A stretch of 64,000 bases of DNA, from contig CM070730.1 in NCBI GenBank assembly GCA_036346275.1, positions 45,244,918-45,308,917 on the forward strand. The letters run 5' to 3'. Position 1 is the stretch's first letter, and the number at the start of each line of letters is the position of its first letter. The notes under the pieces were generated by a model. It saw nothing but the letters and a program-made list of their open reading frames with translations, was not told the DNA's origin and did not search any database. The DNA comes from Otatea glauca. Its lineage: Eukaryota > Streptophyta > Magnoliopsida > Poales > Poaceae. A program made the position numbers and the translations under genes. Below, one piece after another: positions 34,516 to 44,761 of the stretch.

Positions 34516-35329
34516 GCGCGCTGTGCATGTCGTTGTTGATGGAGGTAGCTGCAACAATCTTGCTAGTGTAGACATGGTCGAGAAGCTTGGCTTGACCACA
34601 AATCCACTTCCTCAACATTATGAAATTGAATGGCTCAATTCCACTGGTAAGGTTCAGGTAACAAAAACCGTTCGAGTACCTATCTCGATTGGTTCTTATC
34701 ATGATAATGTTGTACCCATGGATGCTTGCTCTCTTTTATTGGGTAGACCGTGGATCTATGATATGGATGCTATACATCATGGTAGGACCAATGAGTATAC
34801 TTTCTTGTATAAGGGAAAGAAAATTATTTTGAAACCCATGAGCCCTACAGAACTAAGAAACATTGATGTTAAAAGAGCTCAAAGAGAAAAAGAAGAGAGT
34901 GAAATTAAAAATGTAGCTAGTAAATCAACCCATTCAACTACACCAGTTGCTCAAAAACCTGATCTTAAGTTGAAGGGTAAAGTATTGTTGGCTACAAAAG
35001 TTTTTTCACAAGATAACATGGATAGTATAGAATCATTGCCATTCTCTGTTGCTTTGTCTTCTGTTATTACTAATACGTTGAAGGATAATGAGATGGAGTC
35101 AACGATGACTCCAATTCAAGAATGGGAGGATGATGAGGACATCCCAACCAAGGATACAACCGCTGCCCCTTCTTCCTCTACGACCGCTACTTCGTCCCCG
35201 ACCGTCGCTGTTTCGCCCGCTACTTCGTCTACGACGTCTGGAGGGCTTAATCCGGAAGCAAGTCCTTTCCATCCACCTTTGCTGGACCAGCATGTCAAGA
35301 ACATCCACCGAGGACAGCCCACGCGCTAA
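34505..35329 (+). CDS. Protease domain and LTR-encoded tail of element C
   Basis: The open frame around MNERAVHVVVDGGSCNNLAS carries the retropepsin active site Asp-Gly-Gly (Asp codon 34538-34540) and a second-half motif SLLLGRPWIYDMD. It then reads FSVALSSVITNTLKDN, jumps to TMTPIQEWEDDEDIPTKDTT, and continues to 35329, about 199 bp inside the 3' LTR. In autonomous relatives RT, RNase H and integrase stand between these parts. The frame is open from 34349 but is offset from gag, so a frameshift or start downstream is needed. Confidence 0.75.
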   Translation, partial: AMNERAVHVVVDGGSCNNLASVDMVEKLGLTTNPLPQHYEIEWLNSTGKVQVTKTVRVPISIGSYHDNVVPMDACSLLLGRPWIYDMDAIHHGRTNEYTFLYKGKKIILKPMSPTELRNIDVKRAQREKEESEIKNVASKSTHSTTPVAQKPDLKLKGKVLLATKVFSQDNMDSIESLPFSVALSSVITNTLKDNEMESTMTPIQEWEDDEDIPTKDTTAAPSSSTTATSSPTVAVSPATSSTTSGGLNPEASPFHPPLLDQHVKNIHRGQPTR

Positions 35330-36047
35330 GGAAGGCCCAAGATAAAGCCCAATTCGTCGCCGAGTCCGGTTCGGCCATCCAGGAGCAGCAGTACTTCAAA
35401 CGGACGCCACGGCCACATCCGAACTCCGTTTTTGACGTTCAACAACTCGTTTGAAAGGTATCGAGATAACCTTTCCAATGGATCTGATCCTGAGGCCAAA
35501 TTCCTCATAGAGTGAACGGAAATCATAGAACAATCTCACGGGACAGAAATTCCAGGTGCTGCGCCACCTTTCTTTTGGGCCCAAGGCCCATATACTCTTA
35601 GGGTTCCACCCCTCCTTTGGCCGGAGCCCCTCTCCTTGCTGCCGCACCCCACTTGGGAGCCCCCTTGTGTGGGTACCCCTTTATATTGGGTTCTCACCCC
35701 TGTTCTTCATTTTTTAGGTTTTGTTGTGTTTTGGTAGACCCCGTGTCCGTCCCTCCTCGTGTTTGCGCATGTCGACTAGACCGCCCGAGTCGAGAAACAG
35801 AACCTCAACTTGTTTTCTTTGTTTGATTTCAATACTACCTTTTCGGTTTGCTTCATACTTTGTTCTTGCGGGTTCTCGATTTCTTGCAGCAACTACTGAT
35901 CATTGTATCATGCACCTGTGTTCATTTGGCATTGTGATTGTGAAGCTCCCAACCTGTTTGGTAGGAAGCCCTAAATTCGGTGCAATCAACACCTCCAAAT
36001 CGACGTATCATCATCCCACCGAAACATCGGGATCGCTACCCCCATCA
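35131..36047 (+). repeat. 3' LTR of element C
   Basis: This 917-bp LTR is the direct partner of 31297-32206. The preceding ORF continues into its first 199 bp. Confidence 0.92.
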
Positions 36048-39000
36048 ATATGGCTCAAAGTATTTTCTGGAATTTTTCTAGAATTTTTCAGCTATTTTAA
36101 AAGCCCCAAATGATTTAATTGAATTTCTATATTTATTTTTATTCAAAAATCAGGAAAACCAGATGAACAGTATTGGGCCGAGCCTGTTACTGTGAGCGTT
36201 GTTGGCCCAGCCCGACGAAACCCTAACGCCGCTTGCGGGTGACCGTCCGATCGGGATCGGATGGACCAAATGAAGCCGCGTTGCACGAGTTTCCGGTTCG
36301 TCGATCTGTTACTGCGTGGATGGCTGGGATTGCGGCATGTCGCTTCGCCGTGCGTTTCTGGAAACGCCGCCACAGCGCGTTACGGCCGGAGATTTTGTTC
36401 GCGATTAACACTAGCGTGTTTATTCTTCCTCTTCTTTATCTAGTGCACCGTGCAGAGCACTTCCTTCCGCGCATTTTGCCCCATCTCTCCCTCACCGAGA
36501 CCCCCCGTAGCAGTCGTGCAAACTTGCCGTAGTTCTAAGACTTTCCGCCGCCGCCGCTCGAGCCCCGCCGTCGTCAAGGTCACCGGGGTGTTCCTCGTGA
36601 CGAGCTGCATCCGTTGCTTCAAACCGTGTCGTCGGAGCCGCTAAGGATCGCTGTCGCCACGTCATATTCTTCCACTCCGGCGAGATCTGCGCCGCCGCGA
36701 CATCACCGCCAGCCGAGCTTCGTCGACCGTATGATCATAGCCAAACGCTCCATATTCGTCCACGTCGCCACTTAACAGTAATCTTCATCTTCACCCTTTA
36801 GCCGTTGGATCTAATCAACGGTTTAGATTGCTTCATCTAGATTCATGTCAGTTTAATCTCAGCCGTTAGATCTAGATCGTAGAGTGTATATCTTGCCGCG
36901 TCGCGTAAGTACCGTAACCGTCGGATGCACACCGGTCGTCTTGGATCGCGCCGCGTGTCGCGCCGCAGTAAGCCAAAGCCGATTAGCCTTGGCTCATCTC
37001 GGTCGTTCATTTTGAATCGAGCGGGTGAGATCGCACCGCACATCAGGCTAGTCCCGTGTTGACGCATGTCGTGCGGAAATCGAGGAGTCAGCGCCGCCAT
37101 TTCTGTTGACGTCACCTGATTAATCATGACCATCCGATCGGGATCCAATGGCCATGTGAAGCCATGTTTTATTTCTGGGTGGATCCGAGTTGAAACGTCG
37201 CATCAATCTCGGCCGTTCGTTTTAAATCGGATGGACGAGATTGAATCGAGTTTCGGCTAATAATTTAGCGCCGCGTGTCGATCGGTGATTGGCTGGACCG
37301 TACGAAGTGACGATAGTGCATGCGTCTGCCGGTGCATGTGCACAGTAACGACAGTCTACTGTTTTGGTTATTCATTGCATATGTTATTTTTACGCGTAGA
37401 CGCAAATTTGCCGAAAAGTTTTGAAGAAGAGTTCATCACTCAAGATCAAGCTTCGGATCAAGACCAGCATCTCTTTGCAGGCAAGTGATGCTTTGATCAT
37501 TTTGTTCCCAGATTTTAAAATGTAATTTATGCTTTGAAATTATGCAAGCTAATTTATTTAAATGAATTTAAATTAAATTGGGTAATGCAGCTAATCGACC
37601 CATATTGTTATCGCCACCTTGAAATTACTATTTGTATGCCTTGAAATCATTGTCACCCTAGGTTGCTTGTACTAGTTGGATGATAATATTCTGCCAACAC
37701 GGGAGGCTAGACCGTGATTAGACGCTTAGCCCTGCAATGAGTCTTGCATGATCTTTTGGAAATACAATAATATTGACTAATGAAATACTGAATGTATTAT
37801 GAAAAGTAGTGTGATGATGCTACATGATGAAATTGAAGTACGGAGACCTGTATGATTCCGTACCGATGATGAGTTATTGCTGGCATGTGTTGCACAACAA
37901 TCAACGGGGTGGGAAATAATTTAGACTGGGGCAAGTGGCAAGAGGCTTTGTGCCAGGTGGGCCTGTGTGGCAATGGGTTGATGAGTGATGTGAGTCTGTG
38001 TGCCACATTGGGGCTGTGTGTGCCACTGTTGAGTGTTGGAAGTCTTGCCTTGGTCAGCTAAGGACTTCACCTTGCAAGTCTTTGAACTGAGTCACCCGTA
38101 CAACCCCATGTCTGATATGGGACAGACCTAGTTGATTAGGGTTCTGATATCTTTCATCTGATACCTCGGGGTGATAGTACACGGGGTGTATTCAGGTGGG
38201 GCGTGCACTGCTACGGCTAGGTGCCCATCCAACGGTATTGGCCTGTCCTACACTTCGGCTCTGTGTGAGGGAAGTGATAGTGAAGACAATACCGGAGAGG
38301 TTCATTGGTTAAGGTAGAGGTTCCTGAAAGGCTTTGTTTTGTGCAGAGTGTACAACCTCTGTAGAGTGTCAAATCTATTCGAATAGCTGTGCTCATGGTA
38401 CTGAGCATTGCTCGGGGATTACAGTCAAGGGGTAGATCTTCAAAAATAAAATGTGGGAAGGGTGGCTATGTGCCGGTGCTAAGAATGAACTGTTTAAGGC
38501 TGTGTGCCGAGAATCTTTGAAGAAAAACCATTTGAAGAACTTAGCATTATATATAACTGTTTTCACTGCTTTTAATCTAAATAAGATGCTAGTTTAAAAA
38601 TGCTATTTGATGCAAAAGAACCATGTAAGCCAATTCTTTGGAATAAGCCTTGCATGTAGTAATAGCACCGCATTCTGTGCATTACTTGTTGAGTGCCTTG
38701 AGTACTCACCCCTCCTTGCCTATCAATCCCAACATTAGTGGAGGGTTCTACGCCGGCCTGGGAGGAGGAGTATATTGAAGATCCGGACAATTAGGGGGCA
38801 AGCCCAGTCGGTTGCCTGTGGCAAGATGAAGGCTTCCGCGAAGTTTATATGTTTTCCGCTATTTCCTGTTTACTCTGATAATGTAAGCCCTGCGTGGCTG
38901 ATTTATGTAAGGAGACCATAAGGTAAATGCAGATTCGCTTTATATAAATATTTGCACTATTTATTATGGTATCGCTGTGAATGTCTGTGATGTTCAACCC

Positions 39001-39087
39001 TGTAAACACTGTGTGTGCTAGCGTGATCCTGGACTGGCACAGAATACACAGAGGGTCCAGATTCTCAGAATCTGGTCCCGACAGAGG

Positions 39088-39102
39088 TGGCATCAGGCTG
39101 AC
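39088..39102 (+). other. Primer-binding site of element D, diverged
   Basis: Four bases after the LTR end the sequence TGGCATCAGGCTGAC stands in the PBS position. It resembles the methionine-tRNA type (TGGTATCAGAGC) with changes. Confidence 0.6.
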
Positions 39103-39280
39103 TGTAGGTCTTGACCCTAGCTAGGTTAGTTGTGTCTAGAGGATAAAACTACTTTCTAAGATTTAATCAACTTGAGCAAGAATATCAATGAAATCTTGGC
39201 TTATCTTTTCTCTCTTGATCATACCTATGCTGCATTTTTTGTTGCTATGTTTGGTTTTTAAACGAGGTCTGTTTTGGCAG

Positions 39281-40012
39281 ATGAGGAGGATCCACACCTA
39301 TGGAGAGCGCACTGGTGGATTCGCTGCTGAGCTATGGCGTATGATGCAACTTCTTGGAGGTTTCGACAGGCCGCTTTATCAGGGGACCACTGTAGTGCGG
39401 GCAGGACTTGATATCGCCTGGGATGTCAAGATCACTGTTTATGCTCGAGAGAGGACGAGGGCGAGCCGTCCTATTTACATCACCGTCAGGAGGACTTCTT
39501 TTGAGGCCGGGATCCAGGAGACGGCACATCTTGCAATGCGGCAGATCGCCCGCACCTACTCCGCAGAGTTGGAGGGCACTGTCTTTCGTCACCACCCGCG
39601 CCGAGATAATCGCCACGACGGGATGGAGTTCTTGGACGAGGACGCTACGATCACTCACCTGGCGAGGTATGTCACCGCCCAGGAGGAGGCCATGGATGAG
39701 ACAGTCCAGGAGCTGCAGAGAGCACGTGACGAGGTCACGGAGGCGAGAACTCGACTGCGGGAGAACTTAGCTCACGCTATGCAGAGGATTCATGAGCTGG
39801 AGATGGCTCTGTATGGACCTGAGCCAAAGCTAGTTTTGGAGCTGCATGACCCAGATCCAGAGGAGCAGGAGCAGGCAACTTTGGGACCACCCGAGTCGAT
39901 GGGGTCGTTCGTACCAGCTGCAGTAGGGCATCAAGACCAGTTTGCCCCTATGCCACCGCACCTGCCGCAGTATCCACTGGGGGGACCGCACCCCGGTTGG
40001 CTTAGTGACTGA
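39281..40012 (+). CDS. Upstream ORF of element D, coiled-coil protein of unknown function
   Basis: This is an intact frame between the PBS and gag on the sense strand. The ATG at 39281 follows an acceptor-like TTTTGGCAG. The same frame is open from 39188 with a hydrophobic stretch, but the later start is preferred because the earlier part looks like intron or leader. The 243-residue product has an N-terminal basic half (RRIHTYGERTGGF, ITVYARERTRASRPIYITVR), a heptad-rich coiled coil (EAMDETVQELQRARDEVTEA) and an acidic/proline-rich tail. It is one of the longest uninterrupted frames in D, although gag and pol are broken. I do not recognise a domain. Extra ORFs before gag are known in some grass Tekay-type elements. 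Confidence 0.6.
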   Translation: MRRIHTYGERTGGFAAELWRMMQLLGGFDRPLYQGTTVVRAGLDIAWDVKITVYARERTRASRPIYITVRRTSFEAGIQETAHLAMRQIARTYSAELEGTVFRHHPRRDNRHDGMEFLDEDATITHLARYVTAQEEAMDETVQELQRARDEVTEARTRLRENLAHAMQRIHELEMALYGPEPKLVLELHDPDPEEQEQATLGPPESMGSFVPAAVGHQDQFAPMPPHLPQYPLGGPHPGWLSD

Positions 40013-40310
40013 GAGTTCTTTTTCCTTCAGAGTTGACTCAAATGTGGAGTCAAGTTATTTGACTCGCGTCTTTTGTTTTTAAGTCGCCAGTAGGTGTGAG
40101 TCGTTGTGGAGTCTTATGTTTGTTTACTTGTTTCTGTTTGTGAGTGTCTGGTATGTGTTGCATGGCCCTTAGGCACTTGTGAGCAACCATATTATTTTAT
40201 ATTATATTAATAAAATTACTAAATAATTTAAGTTACACTTGTTTCCCTCGCATAAGTTCTTTTACCTATCTATGCTTTCTTCTTTTCTTAACCTTGGAAG
40301 CTTTCAACAG

Positions 40311-41340
40311 ATGGTGAGGACTCATGGCAATGTGGGAACCAGTGGAAGTGGTGCCAACCAGGCAGGGAACCAGAATGAGGAGCCAATCCCTCAACCACCG
40401 CAAGTTGATCTGCAGAATCTGGGAGCTTTCTTAGCTGCCCAAACTCAGTTGATGAGCACCATGATGCAAACTATGCAGCATATATCCAATCAAGCTACTG
40501 CAAATGCCCAACCAGGGGGTAATCAAGGTCCACACCCCTACTCAAGACTGTCAGAGTTTATGAGGACTCGCCCACCTACATTCTCAGGCAATGCTAATCC
40601 ATTGGAGGCGGATGATTGGCTGAGGACTATTGAAAGGAAGCTGCACATAACCCAATGTGTAGGAAATGAGAGGGTACTCTATGACTCTCATCAATTAGAG
40701 GGAACCGCCGCAGAATGGTGGGAAAGCTTCTATGCATCGCACGAGGATCCTCAGGGCATCAATTGGGAGGAATTCGCTGGTGCTTTCCGTCAGTACCATG
40801 TACCGAAAGGTGTCATGGATTTGAAGAAAGAGGAATTCAGGAACCTAAAGCAAGGGAGCCAGTCAGTGGCCGATTATCTGAACAAATTTACTCAGTTGGC
40901 ACGCTACGCACCAGAAGATGTAGCAATGGATAAGGCCAGACAATCCCGCTTCATGAAGGGATTGAATGTGGGGTTACAAGTGGGACTGATCACCCACACG
41001 TTCTCGGACTTCCAGGAGCTGGTTAATAAGGCCCTTATCTTGGAAGACAAGCGCCGAGAGTTGGATGACAACCGGAAGCACAGAATGGCGCAACAAGGAG
41101 GTCGTTCGGGCCAGCAGAGGCAGAGGACAGCACCCCAACAATCTGTCCGATTCCAGCCCAGAGGCGATGATAGGGCACCACTCGCTGCAATCGCCCAATG
41201 GGCGTAATGTTCAAACTTCGCCGGTCGGTGGTACAAGCTGGAGGAAACTCGCAAGCAGCGGGAAGACGTTGCTATCACTGCAACGAGATAGGGCATTTCG
41301 CCAACAACTGTCCTAAGAAGGGAGGTGTTACCACAGTTCG
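40311..41340 (+). pseudogene. Gag of element D
   Basis: The start is MVRTHGNVGTSGSG at 40311, preceded by TTTCAACAG. A Gln/Asn-rich N-terminus leads to the capsid domain: ANPLEADDWLRTIERKLH, LEGTAAEWWESFY, WEEFAGAFRQYHVPKGVMDL, FRNLKQGSQSVADYLNKFTQ. The capsid frame stops at 41205-41207. The zinc knuckle CYHCNEIGHFANNCP (41271-41315) is in a different frame opening at 41198, so a small frameshift separates them. Confidence 0.85.
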
Positions 41341-41956
41341 CTTTAATCTGGGGAACACACCTGCAAGGACTCCAGCGCCAAATGTGAACCGCGGGGCATC
41401 ATCATCAGCAACCCCATTTCAAGCAACTGCGAGAGGCCGACTTAATCACATCACCGCGGATGAGGTTCAGAATGCAACGGACGTTGTACTGGGTAAGTTC
41501 ATAGTAAATTCAGTACCAGCTACTGTTTTATTTGATTCCGGAGCTTCACATTCATTTATTTCCCGAGATTTTGTTGTTCAAAATGATATGGATATAGTGA
41601 ATCTTAAATGTATGCTTATAGTCCAATCCCCTGGATTAGAACTCCGATCCAAAGTAGGATGTTCTGGGGTAAAACTAATAATTAATGGAGTAGAGTTCCT
41701 AGCGAACTTAATCGTCCTTAATACCCAAACCCTGGATGTTATCCTGGGAATGGATTGGCTAACTAAGCACAAGGCAGTGTTGGACTGTGGAAGAAGAGTC
41801 ATATCAGTCGAGAGCTCGGAAGGGCGAAGGATTGAGTTTGAAGCGACAGCAGTGCGAGATGGTCAGTTGATGGTCAACAGCATGAAGGCCGTCAGCTTAG
41901 AAGATGTTCTAATAGTCAGAGAGTATTCAGATGTTTTTTCCGGAGGATTTACCTAG
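41341..41956 (+). pseudogene. Protease of element D
   Basis: The frame runs on from the zinc knuckle. Active site VLFDSGASHSFIS has its Asp codon at 41534-41536. The second motif is VILGMDWLTKHKAVLDC. The frame ends at 41956 after EYSDVFSGGFT. RT resumes one frame over from MFFPEDLPRMPPDR at 41931, consistent with one extra T in the run before 41940. Confidence 0.85.
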
Positions 41957-43300
41957 AATGCCGCCGGATAGAGATATCGAGTTCGTTATAGAACTTGTTC
42001 CAGGAACAACTCCGATAGCCAAGAGACCCTACCGGATGTCCACAGATGAGTTGGTAGAAATGAAGAAACAAATTGAAGAACTGTTGGAGAAAGGTTTTAT
42101 TAGTCCTAGTTCATCGCCATGGGGAGCACTTATCTTGTTTGTCAAGAAAAAGGACAGGAGTTTTAGGATGTGTATAGACTATCGTGCACTCAATGACGTG
42201 ACGATAAAGTATAAATATCCGCTACCAAGGATCGATGATCTATTTGATCAATTGAGAGGAGCAGGAGTCATTTCCAAGATTGATCTCCGATCGGGATAAC
42301 ATCAACTGAAGATCCGATCAGAGGATATTCCGAAGACTGCATTCTCATCAAGATATGGACATTACGAGTTTACAGTTATGTCCTTCGGTTTGACAAATGC
42401 ACCACCATATTTCATGAACTTGATGAATAAGGTTTTATGGAATACTTGGATAAGTTCGTCGTCGTGTTTGTAGATGATATCCTTGTCTATTCCAAGACGA
42501 GGAAAGAGCACGCCGAGCATTTAAGGTTAGTTCTTGAGAAATTGAGGGAACAACAGTTGTTTGCAAAATTTAGCAAATGTGATTTCTGGAAGAATAAGGT
42601 TGAATTTCTTGAACACATAATGACTGCGGAAGGAGTTGCAGTAGATCCAAAGAAAGTGGAGGCAGTATTACATTGGTAACAACCGAAGACGGTAACCCAA
42701 ATCCGTAGTTTCCTTGGAATGGCGGGATATTACCGTCGTTTCATCGAAGGATTCTCCACGATTGCGAGACCCCTTACGCAATTGTTGAAAAAGGAAAAGA
42801 AATTCTTGTGGACACCTGAGTGTGAGAAGAGTTTTCAGGAGTTGAAGAAACGATTAACATCAGCACCTGTATTAGTTTTACCTGACGTTCATCAAAGTTT
42901 CGACATCTATTGTGATGCATCGCGTCAGGGATTGGGATGCGTGTTGATGCAAAACAGGAAAGTAATTGCCTATGCATCAAGGCAATTGAGGCCACATGAG
43001 GAGAATTATCCGACCAATGATCTGGAATTGGCTGTTGTAGTGCATGCCCTTAAAATATGGCGTCACTATCTCATTGGAAACAGATGTGAAGTATATACCG
43101 ACCATAAAAGTCTTAAGTATATCTTCACACAAGATGACCTGAATATGAGGCAAAGAAGATGATTAGAGTTAATCAAAGATTATAATGTTGGAATTCATTA
43201 CCATCTTGGCAAAGCCAACGTGGTGGCGGATGCCTTGAGTAGAAAGAACCACAGTGTAAATATGCTATTGGAAACAAGTCAGGCAGAATTGTGTAAGGAT
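41931..43300 (+). pseudogene. Reverse transcriptase and RNase H of element D
   Basis: RT motifs: KKDRSFRMCIDYRALND, ISKIDLRSG (stop TAA 42297-42299 where Tyr is expected), FGLTNAPPYFMNLMNKV, and catalytic VVVFVDDILVYSKT (FVDD codons 42467-42478). A one-base loss lies near 42436. RNase H: FDIYCDASRQGLGCVL, VIAYASRQLRPHE, NDLELAVVVHALKIW, YTDHKSLKY, ADALSRK. Further stops are TAA 42677-42679 (Gln expected) and TGA 43160-43162 (Trp expected). Confidence 0.88.
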
Positions 43301-44761
43301 TTCCAGAAATCGGAATTGGAAATGGTACCAGAAGGATTCTTAGCAGCCTTGGAAGTAAAACCTACCATGGAAGATCAGATCAGGGAAGGGCAGAAAGACG
43401 ACAACAAAATCAAGAGAATTAAGGACAAGATGGATGCAGGCAAGGCAAAGGATTTCAAACTGGATGAGCAAGGTACTATGTGGTTTAAACGGCGCATTTG
43501 TGTGCCAAACAAAGAGGATCTGAAGCAGTTAATTTTGGAGGAAGCTCATGACTCCAAATACTCAATTCATCCAGGAAGTGCAAAAATGTATCAAGATTTA
43601 AAAGAAAGATTTTGGTGGCCAAGCATGAAACGGGAAGTCACCGAATATGTTGCATTATGTGACATATGTCAAAGAGTCAAAGCTATGCACCAGAGACCAG
43701 CAGGACTATTACAACTCCTGAAAATACCTGAATGAAAATGGGAAGAAGTTGGAATGGATTTCATAACCGGTTTACCCAGAACTCAAAGTGGATATGATTC
43801 CATCTGGGTCATAGTAGATCGATTAATTAAAGTGGCACATTTCATACCAGTAAAGACCACTTATTCTGGAGACCGGTTAGCATAACTTTATATGGCAAGA
43901 ATTGTCTGTTTGCACGGAGTACCGAAGAAAATAGTGTCGGACAGAGGTACCCAATTTACCTCCAGATTCTGGGGTAAGCTACATGAAGCAATGGGGACTC
44001 GTTTGAACTTAAGTACAGCATACCATCCGCAGACAGATGGTCAAACCGAGAGAGTTAACCAAATATTGGAAGATATGCTGAGAGCCTGTGCTTTAGCATA
44101 TTCTACTTTATGGGACAAGTGTTTGCCTTATGCTGAGTTCAGCTACAATAACAGTTATCAGGCAAGTTTACAGATGTCTCTATTTGAAGCTCTGTATGGT
44201 CGATCCTGTCGAACACCATTGAATTGGAATGAGACAGGTGAACGACATGTTTTTGGACCGGACATTCTTCAGAAAGCGGAAGAGCAGATCGCCATGATTA
44301 GAGAGAGATTGAAGATTGCTCAGTCAAGGTAGAAGAGCTATGCCGACAATCGTCGCAGGGAATTGAGCTTTGAACCTAAAGACTTTGTGTACCTCAGAGT
44401 CACCCCACTCAAAGGAATCAGAAGGTTTCATGCAAAAGGGAAGCTCGCACCCAGATATGTCGGACCATTCAAGATCTTGAGCCGCAAAGGTGAAGTTGCG
44501 TACCAATTGGAGTTGCCGTAGTCATTGGTAGGAGTACATGATGTATTCCATGTGTCTCAATTGAAGAAGTGTCTCCGAGTACCGGAAGAGCAAACACCTT
44601 TGGAGGCAATCGAGCTGCAAGAAGATCTGACTTATAAAGAGCATCCGATGAAGATTCTGGACATAATGGACAGAGAGACAAGGAGCAAGTCAACGCGTTT
44701 CTACAGAGTTCAGTGGAGAAACCATTCGGAAAATGAAGGAACGTGGGACGCGAAGATCTAA
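43301..44761 (+). pseudogene. Integrase with chromodomain of element D
   Basis: The zinc-binding region runs from HDSKYSIHPGSAKMY to CDICQ (43550-43680). The catalytic core has GMDFITGLP, VSDRGTQFTSRFWGKL and HPQTDGQTERVNQILEDM, giving the Asp, Asp and Glu. The C-terminal part KLAPRYVGPFKIL leads to a chromodomain, HPMKILDIMDRETRSKSTRF and VQWRNHSENEGTWD (44640-44757), which in chromoviruses tethers integration to marked chromatin. Stops: TGA 43733-43735 (Trp expected), TAA near 43884 (Gln), TAG 44330-44332 (Gln) and TAG 44519-44521 (Gln). Confidence 0.9.

Larger units (their letters stand above)
31297..36047 (+). mobile_element. Element C: CRM/CRR-like non-autonomous Ty3/gypsy element (gag-protease only)
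   Basis: LTRs 31297-32206 and 35131-36047 begin TGATGAGGACATCC and end CCCCCATCA. The duplication ATATG is at 31292-31296 and 36048-36052. A tRNA-Met type PBS (TGGTATCAGAGC) follows the 5' LTR. Gag and protease are present, but RT, RNase H and integrase are absent. The protease frame joins a short tail that runs into the 3' LTR as EWEDDEDIPTKDTT, the arrangement of centromeric (CRM/CRR) elements, where the integrase tail is encoded partly by the LTR. Gag and LTR ends also fit this clade. The family call is from recall of the clade. Confidence 0.85.
31116..39083 (+). repeat. 5' LTR of element D, interrupted by element C
   Basis: LTR pieces 31116-31296 and 36053-39083 pair with 44837-46312 and 52423-54521. 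Compared with the 3' LTR, about 370 bp are missing at 37355 (between ACGACAGTC and TACTGTTTTGG), a deletion flanked by the shared AGTC. The LTR includes a GC-rich gene-like stretch (36230-36770) that produces spurious open frames. Element C (31297-36047) is inserted at ATATG. Confidence 0.92.

Noticed and set aside
36233..36644. Overlapping plus-strand frames in the GC-rich part of the D LTR (also 45360-45698)
   Set aside because: They lie inside LTRs, differ in frame between the two LTR copies, and show no domain. Treated as LTR sequence.
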